31,570 nucleotides of DNA from an uncultured Acetatifactor sp. Its GTDB lineage: Bacteria > Bacillota > Clostridia > Lachnospirales > Lachnospiraceae. The position numbers were made by a program, and so were the translations under genes. Below, piece by piece: positions 24,530-31,520 of this stretch; the first letter of the stretch is position 1; each line of letters starts with the position of its first letter. The stretch is taken from positions 19,876 through 51,445 of the forward strand of contig CAJTXE010000031.1 of the NCBI GenBank assembly GCA_910580225.1, given 5' to 3'. The notes under the pieces are model-generated. The model did no database searches, was not told the DNA's origin, and saw only the letters and a list, made by a program, of their open reading frames with translations.

Positions 24530-24680
24530 GCCATTATTTGCAGCCTTTCGGCTACTTTCTGCCCTTATTATGCAGGCTTAAATGCCTGCCCCTTATCATG
24601 CAGCCTTTAACGGCTGCCCTTTGCCCTTGTTTTGTAGCCGTTTGGCTACCTTTTGTCCTTGTTTCCCTAAAATATGGCTA
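24530..24680. repeat. array of four to five related palindromic units
   Basis: Each unit consists of a lead-in of the form GCCCTTATTAT or GCCCTTGTTTT followed directly by a six-base-arm palindrome. The palindromes are GCAGCC/GGCTAC (24540-24555, one mismatch), GCAGGC/GCCTGC (24572-24589), GCAGCC/GGCTGC (24600-24617) and GTAGCC/GGCTAC (24634-24649). A degenerate fifth lead-in and half-site (GTCCTTGTTT ... GGCTAC) ends near 24680. Palindrome centres are 33, 28 and 33 bp apart. Loops differ while arms covary, which points to selection for pairing or dyad symmetry. The array is non-coding and lies between two leftward terminators, directly after the ParM-like operon. Confidence 0.75.
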
Positions 24681-24708
24681 CATTTACATAGGGTTATGGT
24701 AATTTCCA

Positions 24709-24747
24709 TAAAAATAAGGCTACGATAAACCTGCTTATCATAGCCTT
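24709..24747 (-). terminator. terminator of the ParM-like operon
   Basis: Minus strand: AAGGCTA-N-GATAA pairs with TTATC-N-TAGCCTT (24716-24747), 12 bp with one mismatch, followed by TATTTT. It lies 14 bases after the stop of the RHH-like gene. A further small palindrome TTATGG/CCATAA (24694-24711) overlaps the T-tract. Confidence 0.85.
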
Positions 24748-24760
24748 GTCCATAACTATA

Positions 24761-25279
24761 TTAAAATGCGTCAAAATCAATCAGATCATTATCTGGCGGC
24801 TCTGTGGAACCCACGTTTACGGTTTCTTCACCCTGTACCACTGCATTTGCCGGATTGGAAGCAGCGGGCAGAACTGCACCATTCATTACAGCATTTCTGT
24901 TTTCTGTACTATTTGCCAGTGCCTGCCCGTACACCATACCGCTCTGCGCCGCCGGATATGCCCCCATAGGGACGGATAAGGGAAAAGCCTGCATCTGTGC
25001 CATATATATCCCCAAAAGTGCCGGAAGGTTGGATATCACTTTCTTTTCCACCGTTTCCACGATACGCTCCGCAAAGGCGTCCTCTTTCTCCCTCGTTTCC
25101 AGATACGGATCATTTCCCGTTGCTATGCACCTGTCGTAATAATCATTGACTGCCTCTATCACGAACCTATTCTGTGATTTGAACATCTGCCGCACTTGCG
25201 GGGAGTGCAGAAGCTCCCATGCCCTGCACTCGTCCTCTTTTTCCATGTTAAAACGGATATTGTGGTTTTTGTTCTTCAT
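24761..25279 (-). CDS. ribbon-helix-helix-like partner of the ParM-like protein (ParR candidate)
   Basis: This 172-residue protein has an N-terminal segment (about 5-50) with a beta-strand HNIRFNM, a helix ECRAWELLHSPQVRQMF and a second helix NRFVIEAVNDYYDR, the pattern of a ribbon-helix-helix DNA-binding domain. A helical middle (about 65-95) is followed by a long low-complexity Ala/Asn/Pro/Gly region (about 95-150) and an acidic C-terminal tip DNDLIDFDAF. It starts 14 bp after the actin-like ATPase gene with GGAGG nine bases upstream, so the two form an operon. Gene order and size fit a ParM-ParR pair, in which ParR binds centromere repeats and caps the filament through its C-terminus. Direct family similarity is not certain. 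Confidence 0.6.
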   Translation of the reverse strand: MKNKNHNIRFNMEKEDECRAWELLHSPQVRQMFKSQNRFVIEAVNDYYDRCIATGNDPYLETREKEDAFAERIVETVEKKVISNLPALLGIYMAQMQAFPLSVPMGAYPAAQSGMVYGQALANSTENRNAVMNGAVLPAASNPANAVVQGEETVNVGSTEPPDNDLIDFDAF

Positions 25280-25293
25280 TCAGATGTGCCTCC

Positions 25294-26244
25294 TTATCCG
25301 GCAGAAGCCATTGCTTTCTGTCTGCGTAGCTTCATATAACAGAAATATTCATATCCTTTGGCATTTGCCCGTATATCGTGGTTGAAGGTGACATTATCGC
25401 TGTCATAATCTCCCACAAGCTCCACAACCTTTGCGCCGCCACCCATTATATACAGTTTCATAAGATTTGGATTATAACCGTGCGCTTTCAGTTCCGCAAA
25501 TATCTTATCTACATAAGATTTTGCTGCTTCTTCCATGAGCTGCTGGTATTCCCCGCCCACTTTTGTGTCGCCGTAACGCAGATAATTCTCGATAATCTCT
25601 GCCGGAAGTTCCTCCGCCTTCCTGTCCAGAATAAGATTGCGGATTGCCATAAAACATTCATTTGCCCCCAGCCTTACCGTCCACGACTTGCTTTCGCTCG
25701 CCTTGCCGTTGTTGAGTATCATCACATTCATTGTACCGTTGCCGATATCCGCTACCATGTGCATACCCTTAAAATCCGGCAGACTTTCCGCTATCGCAGC
25801 GTAGCACTGTGGCATGACCGTACAGTCCACGATGTCAACCACATAACGCCTGCCTGCATATTTGTAATCCACATGGCGGTTCTGGAGCATATATTCCCGG
25901 AACGAATCCCGCTGCGTCTGCACCCATTTCAAAGGAAGCCCCACTGCAAGGTGGATTTTCGCAGTTGATAGCTCCCTCGCTTTCAGCTCCTTCGCAATAG
26001 CGGCAAGGGTAAGGATATAATTATCGTCATCCATGCTCTTTTCTGCCACAAAATCTTTGTGTCCCTCGCCTATTGTGTAATAGCTGCCCTCATATTCCAG
26101 AAAATTTCTCGTAAAGATGGGTGGCTGGTCGCTCCTGCTCACAGAAGTCGGGAAACAGCACCTTGCCGTCTTATAGTTCCCATAGCCTGCGTCTGCACCT
26201 AAAATGATTGTTCCATTCATGTTATAATCTCTAAGTTTTGCCAT
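25294..26244 (-). CDS. parM: ParM/StbA-like actin-fold ATPase
   Basis: This 316-residue protein carries the actin-family nucleotide-binding motifs: phosphate 1 GADAGYGNYK near residue 15, phosphate 2 VADIGNGTMNVMIL near 165 and adenosine motif LYIMGGGAKVV near 270. In plasmids such proteins polymerise into filaments that push DNA copies apart when bound by ParR at parC. The frame is open to 26295, overlapping the recombinase gene, but I chose the ATG at 26244 (MAKLRDYN), which has GAGGA seven bases upstream. It lies 40 bp after the recombinase stop and 14 bp before the RHH-like gene, so all three may share a transcript. A role in maintaining the excised circular element is plausible. Confidence 0.82.
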   Translation of the reverse strand: MAKLRDYNMNGTIILGADAGYGNYKTARCCFPTSVSRSDQPPIFTRNFLEYEGSYYTIGEGHKDFVAEKSMDDDNYILTLAAIAKELKARELSTAKIHLAVGLPLKWVQTQRDSFREYMLQNRHVDYKYAGRRYVVDIVDCTVMPQCYAAIAESLPDFKGMHMVADIGNGTMNVMILNNGKASESKSWTVRLGANECFMAIRNLILDRKAEELPAEIIENYLRYGDTKVGGEYQQLMEEAAKSYVDKIFAELKAHGYNPNLMKLYIMGGGAKVVELVGDYDSDNVTFNHDIRANAKGYEYFCYMKLRRQKAMASAG

Positions 26245-26284
26245 ATCAAAATCCTCACTTTCACGATTGTTATTTTTCATTAAA

Positions 26285-27355
26285 TTATCTGCCATATTTT
26301 GCTTTCACTTCCTCTTTGGTTGGAAGTCTGCTCTCTGCAATAACCTTGTTTTCCCCAGATACCATAACTGCAACCTGTTCCGTGCTATCCATGCTTAAAA
26401 GCACATCTGTTGCCCGTTCAGCTTCCGCTATCTGCTTCTGTTTGTCCGCCTCCCTTGCACCTTCGATCACACGGCGGATTTCCAGTCTGTGCTTCTCTCG
26501 GTAAGCCTTCTGGTATTCCCTCCTGTACTGGCGGCGTTTCCGTTTCTTTTCCTCGTCTGCCATTTCTTCCTCCGAAAGTTCCTGCGCCGAAAGCTCCACT
26601 TTTCCAATATAATTTAAGAAAATCTCAATCTCCTGCACACGGTCTCCGTCCGTTTTTTCTATTTTGTGTACCATAACCTTGTCTACAAATTCATTAACGA
26701 TGGCAGGCGTAAGCTCCTGAATGTCGGTGTACTTATGGACAAGGCTCAAAAATTCCTCCGTCCTGTCCGTATCTTGTTCAAACTGCATGAGTTTTTCCTG
26801 AATCTCTCTCATGGAAACCTCAATCTCCTGCTGTTCCTTTTCGTAATCGGAAGAAAGCATTTCGTAGCGTCTATCCGGCAGCTTACCCATTGCGTTGTCC
26901 TCATACACCTTTTTTATCAGCAGGTCAAGGTCTGCAAAGCGTCTCTCTTTTTTGGAAAGGCCTGCTTTCAGCTTTTTCACCTCACCTTTGTCCCTGACTT
27001 CAGATGCGCTCCGCATACTTTTTATAAATGCCGCTTCGTCCATACGGACACTTTTTAAGGCATACTGTATCGTTTCGAGGATAAGCTGCTTTACCGTGTC
27101 CTCTTTTATGGAATGGGAACAGCATATCTGCCTGCACTGTTTTCTGCTGCTATTATAAGTGCTGCAATTAAAGCCTGCTGATGTATGCTGGACTTCACCA
27201 TTTGGAATCCCACGCCAGTCCCTGCCTGCCCTCGTTGTACCCCTGCGGTAGTGCATTTTCCCGCCGCAGTCCGCACAATAAAGTTTTCCTGTCAGCAGGC
27301 TTCCTTCCCCGCCTACATCAACCTTGCGCACGGTCTTTCTCAATTCCTGCACCAT
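26285..27355 (-). CDS. large serine recombinase, C-terminal part (out of frame with N-terminal part)
   Basis: This 356-residue frame is the continuation of the recombinase N-terminal part at 27373-28257. It contains a zinc-ribbon region: LYCADCGGKMHYRR, then a second Cys cluster (FNCSTYNSSRKQCRQICC). A long coiled coil (about residues 120-200) and a basic C-terminal tail (KKRKRRQYRREYQKAYREKHR, about 270-290) follow, all normal for large serine recombinases. The ATG at 27355 has no ribosome binding site and lies inside the expected chain. The intended protein, joined by a -1 shift at the A6/T6 tract 27399-27404, would be about 657 residues. Without that shift this part is probably not made efficiently. 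Confidence 0.75.
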   Translation of the reverse strand: MVQELRKTVRKVDVGGEGSLLTGKLYCADCGGKMHYRRGTTRAGRDWRGIPNGEVQHTSAGFNCSTYNSSRKQCRQICCSHSIKEDTVKQLILETIQYALKSVRMDEAAFIKSMRSASEVRDKGEVKKLKAGLSKKERRFADLDLLIKKVYEDNAMGKLPDRRYEMLSSDYEKEQQEIEVSMREIQEKLMQFEQDTDRTEEFLSLVHKYTDIQELTPAIVNEFVDKVMVHKIEKTDGDRVQEIEIFLNYIGKVELSAQELSEEEMADEEKKRKRRQYRREYQKAYREKHRLEIRRVIEGAREADKQKQIAEAERATDVLLSMDSTEQVAVMVSGENKVIAESRLPTKEEVKAKYGR

Positions 27356-27372
27356 GTACCAAGTCCTGCGGT

Positions 27373-28257
27373 CTACGACTGCCTCATGGGTATCACGGAA
27401 AAAAGGATATCCTCACTGGAATTTTTTACCGCTTTCTTGTCTTTATAGGATTCCTTGTGGCTTCGAAAATTCACGGTGTCTCCCATATATTCCGGTCTTT
27501 CCAGTATCCGCACAACCGAGCCGCCCGTCCAGTTATAAGGGGTTTCAAAATCGCACATGGTCTTATAATTGCCCCTCTGTCTGGTCGCCTGATAATAAGA
27601 CGGTTTTTCAATCTTTTCCTCCGTAAGCTGCTTTGCGATTTGGTACGGTCCCATGCCCTCCACGGTCAGCCGGAATATCTTCCTCACAACCTCCGCTGCT
27701 TCTTTATCGACAAGCCAGAGGTTTTTATCATCAGGGCTTTTCACATATCCGTATGGCGGATTGCTTGTGATTGGTTTTCCTTCTTTTCCTTTTGCCCGCA
27801 AAACTGCGGTAATCTTCCTGCTACAGTCACGCAGATACCATTCATTCATGATATTCAAAAAAGGGGCGAATTCACTGCTGGTGTTGTTGGTACTGTCAAC
27901 ACCGTTGGAGACAGCAATAAAACGGACACCCTTTTCTCGGAAGAATACCTCGGTATAAAATCCTACCTGAAGGTAATCTCTCCCGACACGGCTCATATCT
28001 TTTACTATAACTGTAGCAATGTCGCCGTTTTCAATCCGGCTTAACATCTGCTTCCATCCCGGTCTTTCAAAACTGCCGCCGGAAAATCCGTCATCTGTAA
28101 AATGCACCGTGTTCGTGTACCCGTTATTTTTTGCGTAGTCCTCCAGCATTTTCTTCTGGTTGACTATGCTATTGCTGTCCCCCGCAAGATCATCGTCCCT
28201 TGAGAGCCGCTCATAAAGAGCTGTTATTCTGTTGTCACCAGCCATCCTGTTGTTCAT
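27373..28257 (-). CDS. large serine recombinase, N-terminal catalytic part (frame interrupted)
   Basis: This 294-residue frame holds the resolvase/invertase catalytic domain and most of the Recombinase domain of a TnpX-like site-specific integrase. The nucleophile serine is in ALYERLSRDD. IVKDMSRVGRDYLQVGFYTEVFF is the conserved catalytic block, and GPYQIAKQL and WTGGSVVRILERPEYMGD follow. The enzyme excises and inserts the element through short recombination sites. The ATG overlaps the TnpW-family stop (ATGA), implying coupling. After SSEDILF the frame runs out of family sequence and stops; reading one base back at the T6 tract restores FRDTHEAVVDRRTWY and the C-terminal half. Mutation, assembly error and programmed slippage are all possible. 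Confidence 0.85.
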   Translation of the reverse strand: MNNRMAGDNRITALYERLSRDDDLAGDSNSIVNQKKMLEDYAKNNGYTNTVHFTDDGFSGGSFERPGWKQMLSRIENGDIATVIVKDMSRVGRDYLQVGFYTEVFFREKGVRFIAVSNGVDSTNNTSSEFAPFLNIMNEWYLRDCSRKITAVLRAKGKEGKPITSNPPYGYVKSPDDKNLWLVDKEAAEVVRKIFRLTVEGMGPYQIAKQLTEEKIEKPSYYQATRQRGNYKTMCDFETPYNWTGGSVVRILERPEYMGDTVNFRSHKESYKDKKAVKNSSEDILFSVIPMRQS

Positions 28258-28499
28258 GTCGAACTCCTTTCCGGCGGCTGGCTCATCTGTGGTGAATCCA
28301 TCTTAACATAACTTTCTGCTCCTGTCACCATTTCATTCAAAATTAAACGGGGAATTTTTTCATCCAGCGTGTCGGCATATCCCGAACCTGTATGCACCCT
28401 GACCTTGAAAAGCGTCCCGCCGATTCTTCTGTAAAAAAATCCAGCCGGAACAGGACTGGATTCTGCTGCATCATTATTCACTTTTAATATTTCTGACAT
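28254..28499 (-). CDS. tnpW: TnpW-family transposon-encoded protein
   Basis: This 81-residue small protein has the block FFYRRIGGTLFKVRVHTGSG followed by a Thr-Leu-Asp helix and a LILNEM segment, the pattern of the TnpW family from Tn4451-like elements (role unknown). AAAGGA lies six bases before the ATG at 28499; seven upstream in-frame codons are unlikely to be used. Its stop overlaps the recombinase start by one base each way, so it may tune recombinase translation. The C-terminal tail (DSPQMSQPPERSST) is polar and probably disordered. Confidence 0.7.
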   Translation of the reverse strand: MSEILKVNNDAAESSPVPAGFFYRRIGGTLFKVRVHTGSGYADTLDEKIPRLILNEMVTGAESYVKMDSPQMSQPPERSST

Positions 28500-28628
28500 A
28501 CAATCCTTTCTTGCGCGCAATCCTCACTTGCGCTTCACACGCATATCCCTTATAATATTTCCTGTGCTTCCGTTTTCCGTAATCGGTTTTGCATCCTATC
28601 CGTATTCCATAACCTCTCTCCTTTCTTG

Positions 28629-28645
28629 TAACCGTTATTCGGTTA
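28629..28645. promoter_or_regulatory. inverted repeat in divergent tnpW/sigma-like intergenic region
   Basis: TAACCG-TTATT-CGGTTA is a perfect six-base-arm palindrome in the 252-bp region between the leftward TnpW/recombinase genes and the rightward sigma-like gene. It is a candidate operator. The region also has an AT-rich stretch at 28690-28735 that may contain the rightward promoter. Confidence 0.35.
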
Positions 28646-28751
28646 AAAAGAATTACTCTTTCACTAATGGGAGAAAAACGGCTATAAAAACGGAAGTGTT
28701 TTTGAAAAAACTGCTACAAAATTTTATTTTTTTGCAAAGGACTGACCATAA

Positions 28752-29417
28752 ATGCCGAAATACGCTGAGTTTCAAGCGTTCAGGGAACAAAACTTAATAA
28801 CCGAAGCTGACGGGGATATGCTGCACCGTGAAGCCCGTGCGCTTGCCCTCCGGCGCATTGAGGAGAGCGCAAGGACAGAAGAAGATTTCAGGGAAGTCAT
28901 TAAATGGTGGGATAAACTGGATGCTAACAGGGAACGGAAGGAAAGGGATCATGAAAAAGGGCGTTCCGTTATCCCCCTTGAATGGGGAGCAGATGAAACG
29001 TATCTATCCGGCAAGCCTTCCTATGATATGGTTTTAAGAAAGCTCTTGCTTGCGGGCGATTTCCTTGATTTTATATTTGACCGCCCGGAAACGCTGCACG
29101 AACTTGTCACGGATGCGGATTTATCGGAAATATTGAGGGAACTGAAGCCCCATCTCAAAAATATGCTCTATTACCTGTTCCTGCATGATTATTCCGCATC
29201 GGAGTATGCGGAGAGCATCGGACAGTCAGACAGGAATATCCGTGGAATCAGAAATACCGCACTGAAAAAGATACGGAAACTTTATAGAGGCGTACTCGCA
29301 TACAGGAAAGAGAACAGCCTGCCGATGACTCTTGATGAAAAATATTTTCTTGAAAATGATGTGCGGAAGAAAAGGACAGACAGCAAAGAGGGCAAAAGGA
29401 AAACTCAAACAACTTGA
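28752..29417 (+). CDS. sigma-70-like regulator of the mobile element
   Basis: This 221-residue protein has a charged helical N-terminal half. Its C-terminal helix-turn-helix (about 150-190), LFLHDYSASEYAESIGQSDRNIRGIRNTALKKIRKL, matches region 4 of sigma factors. I see no clear region 2, so it may bind DNA without acting as a true sigma factor. Such proteins are common in clostridial integrative elements and probably control their transfer or excision genes. An AAAGGA lies about ten bases before the ATG. It is divergent from the recombinase operon. The tail is strongly basic (RKKRTDSKEGKRKTQTT). Confidence 0.7.
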   Translation: MPKYAEFQAFREQNLITEADGDMLHREARALALRRIEESARTEEDFREVIKWWDKLDANRERKERDHEKGRSVIPLEWGADETYLSGKPSYDMVLRKLLLAGDFLDFIFDRPETLHELVTDADLSEILRELKPHLKNMLYYLFLHDYSASEYAESIGQSDRNIRGIRNTALKKIRKLYRGVLAYRKENSLPMTLDEKYFLENDVRKKRTDSKEGKRKTQTT

Positions 29418-29490
29418 CCGATAACAGGTAACTGTTTATAATATAGGAAGTATTACATCAGATAATATGATGGATTGGAGCTGATTTCTT

Positions 29491-30405
29491 ATGAAAAATT
29501 TATTTGAACATACCAGCGCACCGTGGATCAGATACAATGGCTATGAATACAAGACAGATGATAATGGTGGTTTTTACATAACTGTTTCCAAAGATGCCAA
29601 GCCGGAGATGTACCGTCCCATGCAGGAAGCAGGGCAGCTTGTTATTGATGCCTTAAATGTCGGGCTTGCCGCCATGCACAAAGTTCCGGAAGAAGAACTG
29701 AAAGAGTCTGTTCTCGGTTTTGTGCAGAAGTACGGCTTTCTCGGCTTTATGACCGCCCTGCCGACAACTGCGGATTTTATAATCTATGAATCCGTGTATC
29801 TGCCTAAAAACCACTTTATAAAAGCAGAAACTCTGTCTACAGAGGACTATCTTTCTTATTTCTACCCTTTTAACAGACTGGATTTCAGAAAAAGCGGTGT
29901 AGAATCGGGCTGGTCTGTGGCTGACCGTGAGGGCATTGCGATCACGATGGCGATGGGGAATGCACCGCAGGCTGTGACGATGGGATTTCAGAAGGAATAT
30001 GCGGAAAGGTATGACTGGATTGTAAAAGAGTTTACTGACCTTGCATTTACCTTTATGACAAGTTTCCTTTATTACCTCGATTACGCTTCAACTGACGAAG
30101 ATACCCGTAACCTGTACCGTCAGGGCATTTCCGCTTTCGGCGGCATAGCGCCGACTTATCGGATTGCTCTTGAAAAGGATTCTCCCGTCATCGTATGGGA
30201 TTTCCACTCCCTGCTCGTCATGGTGCAGATGTGCTTTTCTTTCATGCTCACGGATAAGGACAGTGATATGCGTATGTGCAAGCACTGTAAAAAAGCCTTT
30301 ATCGCAAGCCGGAAGGGGAATGAATTTTGCAGCCCACAATGCAAAAATCAATTTAATGTTTACAAATCAAGGGGAAAGAAGAAAGGAAACAAAAAAGATG
30401 ATTGA
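29491..30405 (+). CDS. protein with C-terminal CGNR-like zinc finger
   Basis: This 304-residue, probably cytoplasmic protein has a long N-terminal region of mixed helices and strands without recognised catalytic residues. A C-terminal treble-clef-like zinc finger at about 265-290 has cysteines in MCKHCKKAF and FCSPQCKNQF, close to the CGNR zinc finger arrangement. A strongly basic tail (KSRGKKKGNKK) follows and suggests nucleic-acid binding. A GGAG about ten bases upstream supports the ATG at 29491. Its last 8 bp overlap the next gene, so the two are translationally coupled and may be partners. The precise function is unknown. Confidence 0.65.
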   Translation: MKNLFEHTSAPWIRYNGYEYKTDDNGGFYITVSKDAKPEMYRPMQEAGQLVIDALNVGLAAMHKVPEEELKESVLGFVQKYGFLGFMTALPTTADFIIYESVYLPKNHFIKAETLSTEDYLSYFYPFNRLDFRKSGVESGWSVADREGIAITMAMGNAPQAVTMGFQKEYAERYDWIVKEFTDLAFTFMTSFLYYLDYASTDEDTRNLYRQGISAFGGIAPTYRIALEKDSPVIVWDFHSLLVMVQMCFSFMLTDKDSDMRMCKHCKKAFIASRKGNEFCSPQCKNQFNVYKSRGKKKGNKKDD

Positions 30406-30916
30406 AAACAGGAATGTGAACATCATAACCGATGCCGACGGTAAAAAGCTGGTCTTAATCAACGATATCCGGTTTAAGGGAAAGCGGCAGATTGACTGGG
30501 ATGATGTAAAGCAATATCTTGAGGGATATGTCGGGGACTATTACGAAATTGCTGAAAATGCGGAACATATTTTTATCGGAAGTGAACTGCCTGAAGAATA
30601 CACAGAATCAGAGAGCCGTAAAAGCCTTATGGGTGCAAATGCGAAAGCTAAGGCAAACGCCGCCACTGCAATACCGGAACTGATCCAGATAGCATCCAAT
30701 CCGGCTTTTGAAGAAAACCGCAAGGAAAAACACAATAAAAATGCCAAATTTGGCTGGTACAGGTACGATGTCCGTTTTGCCCTTCCTGTCTATGATGAGA
30801 ATGTGCTTGTCAGATACAATATCTTCCATGCCCGGCTTTTGATCAACCATGCCGAAAATGGCAGGAAATATCTGTATGATATTTTGGCAATAAAAAAAGA
30901 AACGAGCAAGCCGTAG
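30398..30916 (+). CDS. small basic protein of the element, possible BECR/PBECR-like nuclease fold
   Basis: This 172-residue protein overlaps the zinc-finger gene by 8 bp. The frame is open far upstream, but the ATG at 30398 has AAAGGA at a good distance and fits the start of conserved-looking sequence. The last 60 residues (FGWYRYDVRFALPVYD ... FHARLLINHAENGRKYLYDIL ... KKE) resemble the closing strands of phage-Barnase-EndoU-ColicinE5/D-RelE-like nuclease domains, which end in a similar YLYDI-KKE pattern. That likeness is by eye and weak. The middle (about 70-95) is Ala/Lys-rich. If it is a nuclease, the partner upstream could be an inhibitor or targeting protein. Confidence 0.55.
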   Translation: MIENRNVNIITDADGKKLVLINDIRFKGKRQIDWDDVKQYLEGYVGDYYEIAENAEHIFIGSELPEEYTESESRKSLMGANAKAKANAATAIPELIQIASNPAFEENRKEKHNKNAKFGWYRYDVRFALPVYDENVLVRYNIFHARLLINHAENGRKYLYDILAIKKETSKP

Positions 30917-31009
30917 CAAGATGTACGGTGAAAACCCATTTCTTACTGTCAATAATAAGCCATTTTTTCCGTCCTGTCAATCCCCGATTTTGTTTTTTTC
31001 AAAATACCG

Positions 31010-31050
31010 CCATTGGCATTTTTAATGCAATGGGGGAACTTTGTTTCCCC
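31010..31050. repeat. two consecutive small hairpins beside large palindrome
   Basis: CCATTG-G-CATT (31010-31020) pairs with AATG-CAATGG (31024-31033) with one bulged base. It is followed directly by GGGGAA/TTCCCC (about 31034-31050). They lie 13 bp left of the 79-bp palindrome in the 250-bp non-coding gap between 30916 and 31167. Clusters like this are typical of transfer origins, but two convergent genes here could also use them as terminators. Confidence 0.55.
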
Positions 31051-31062
31051 TTGACCGCTCCA

Positions 31063-31141
31063 TAGCATGAGGCGCAGATGATGTCAAGACCGCCGCAGGC
31101 GAGGCGAAGCCGGGTCTTTACATCATCTGCGCCTCATGCTA
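31063..31141. repeat. 79-bp near-perfect palindrome, candidate oriT or bidirectional terminator
   Basis: A 22-bp arm (31063-31084, beginning TAGCATGAGGCGCAG) is perfectly complementary to 31120-31141. After one mismatch (C31085 against T31119), six more pairs (AAGACC/GGTCTT) follow. A 21-base GC-rich centre (31092-31112) remains. The predicted stem of 28 pairs is far longer than a normal terminator and lacks a T-tract on either side. It lies between convergent genes in the mobile element. Confidence 0.88.
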
Positions 31142-31166
31142 CAAACCCCGGAGCTGCACTGAAATA

Positions 31167-31520
31167 TTAAAGGAAATATACCAGATCGTGAAGCACTACT
31201 TCCTCCGCCCTGTTCCTGATGCTGTTTGTCTTCTGAAGCCAGCACAGCCAGTCATCGGATTTAAGCTGTTCCGTCACACCCTCTTTCTTTGCCATCTGCC
31301 CTACAAGCCTATCCATCATCTCGTTGCATTCTTCATCAATATCCGCAAGATGCTTCCATAGGGTTTCTGACAAAAGCATATACGAATAAACACCCTTGTG
31401 GTTTTCCTCTAAAAACCGCTTCCGCATCCTGCCATATTTACCGATTTGGTATTCTGTGGTATCCGAAAGTTTAAGGTCAGGAATCAGATAATCGCCTTCC
31501 CAATGATAAGTGATTTCCAT
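31167..31520 (-). CDS. tnpV: TnpV transposon-encoded protein
   Basis: This 117-residue protein matches the TnpV family of Tn4451-like elements. It opens with ITYHWEGDYLIPDL, then IGKYGRMRKRFLEENHKGVYSYMLLSETLWKHLADIDEECNEMMDRLV, and ends with QMAKKEGVTEQLK and NSIRNRAEEVVLHDLVY. The helical C-terminal blocks are especially typical. Its molecular role is unknown; it is used as a marker of these transposons. The start ATG at 31520 has AAAGGCGG upstream; a TTG two codons earlier is possible. The 50 bp to the window edge contain its leader and probably its promoter. Confidence 0.88.
   Translation of the reverse strand: MEITYHWEGDYLIPDLKLSDTTEYQIGKYGRMRKRFLEENHKGVYSYMLLSETLWKHLADIDEECNEMMDRLVGQMAKKEGVTEQLKSDDWLCWLQKTNSIRNRAEEVVLHDLVYFL

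Noticed and set aside
24530..24680. Possible CRISPR array or type III toxin-antitoxin RNA repeats
   Set aside because: Units are not identical, there are no unique spacers of 30 or more bases, no cas genes are near, and no ToxN-like gene is adjacent. The ParM/RHH context fits better.
24444..24745. Nine-base direct repeat TATCATAGC at 24446 and 24737 as element attachment sites
   Set aside because: Both copies are inside palindromic or terminator sequence, and no matching copy could be sought beyond the right edge, so there is no real support.
28500..28628. Very short minus-strand ORFs upstream of the TnpW-family gene, one preceded by AAGGAGAGAGG
   Set aside because: Frames of 4-14 codons without family resemblance; a leader-peptide role is conceivable but not supported.
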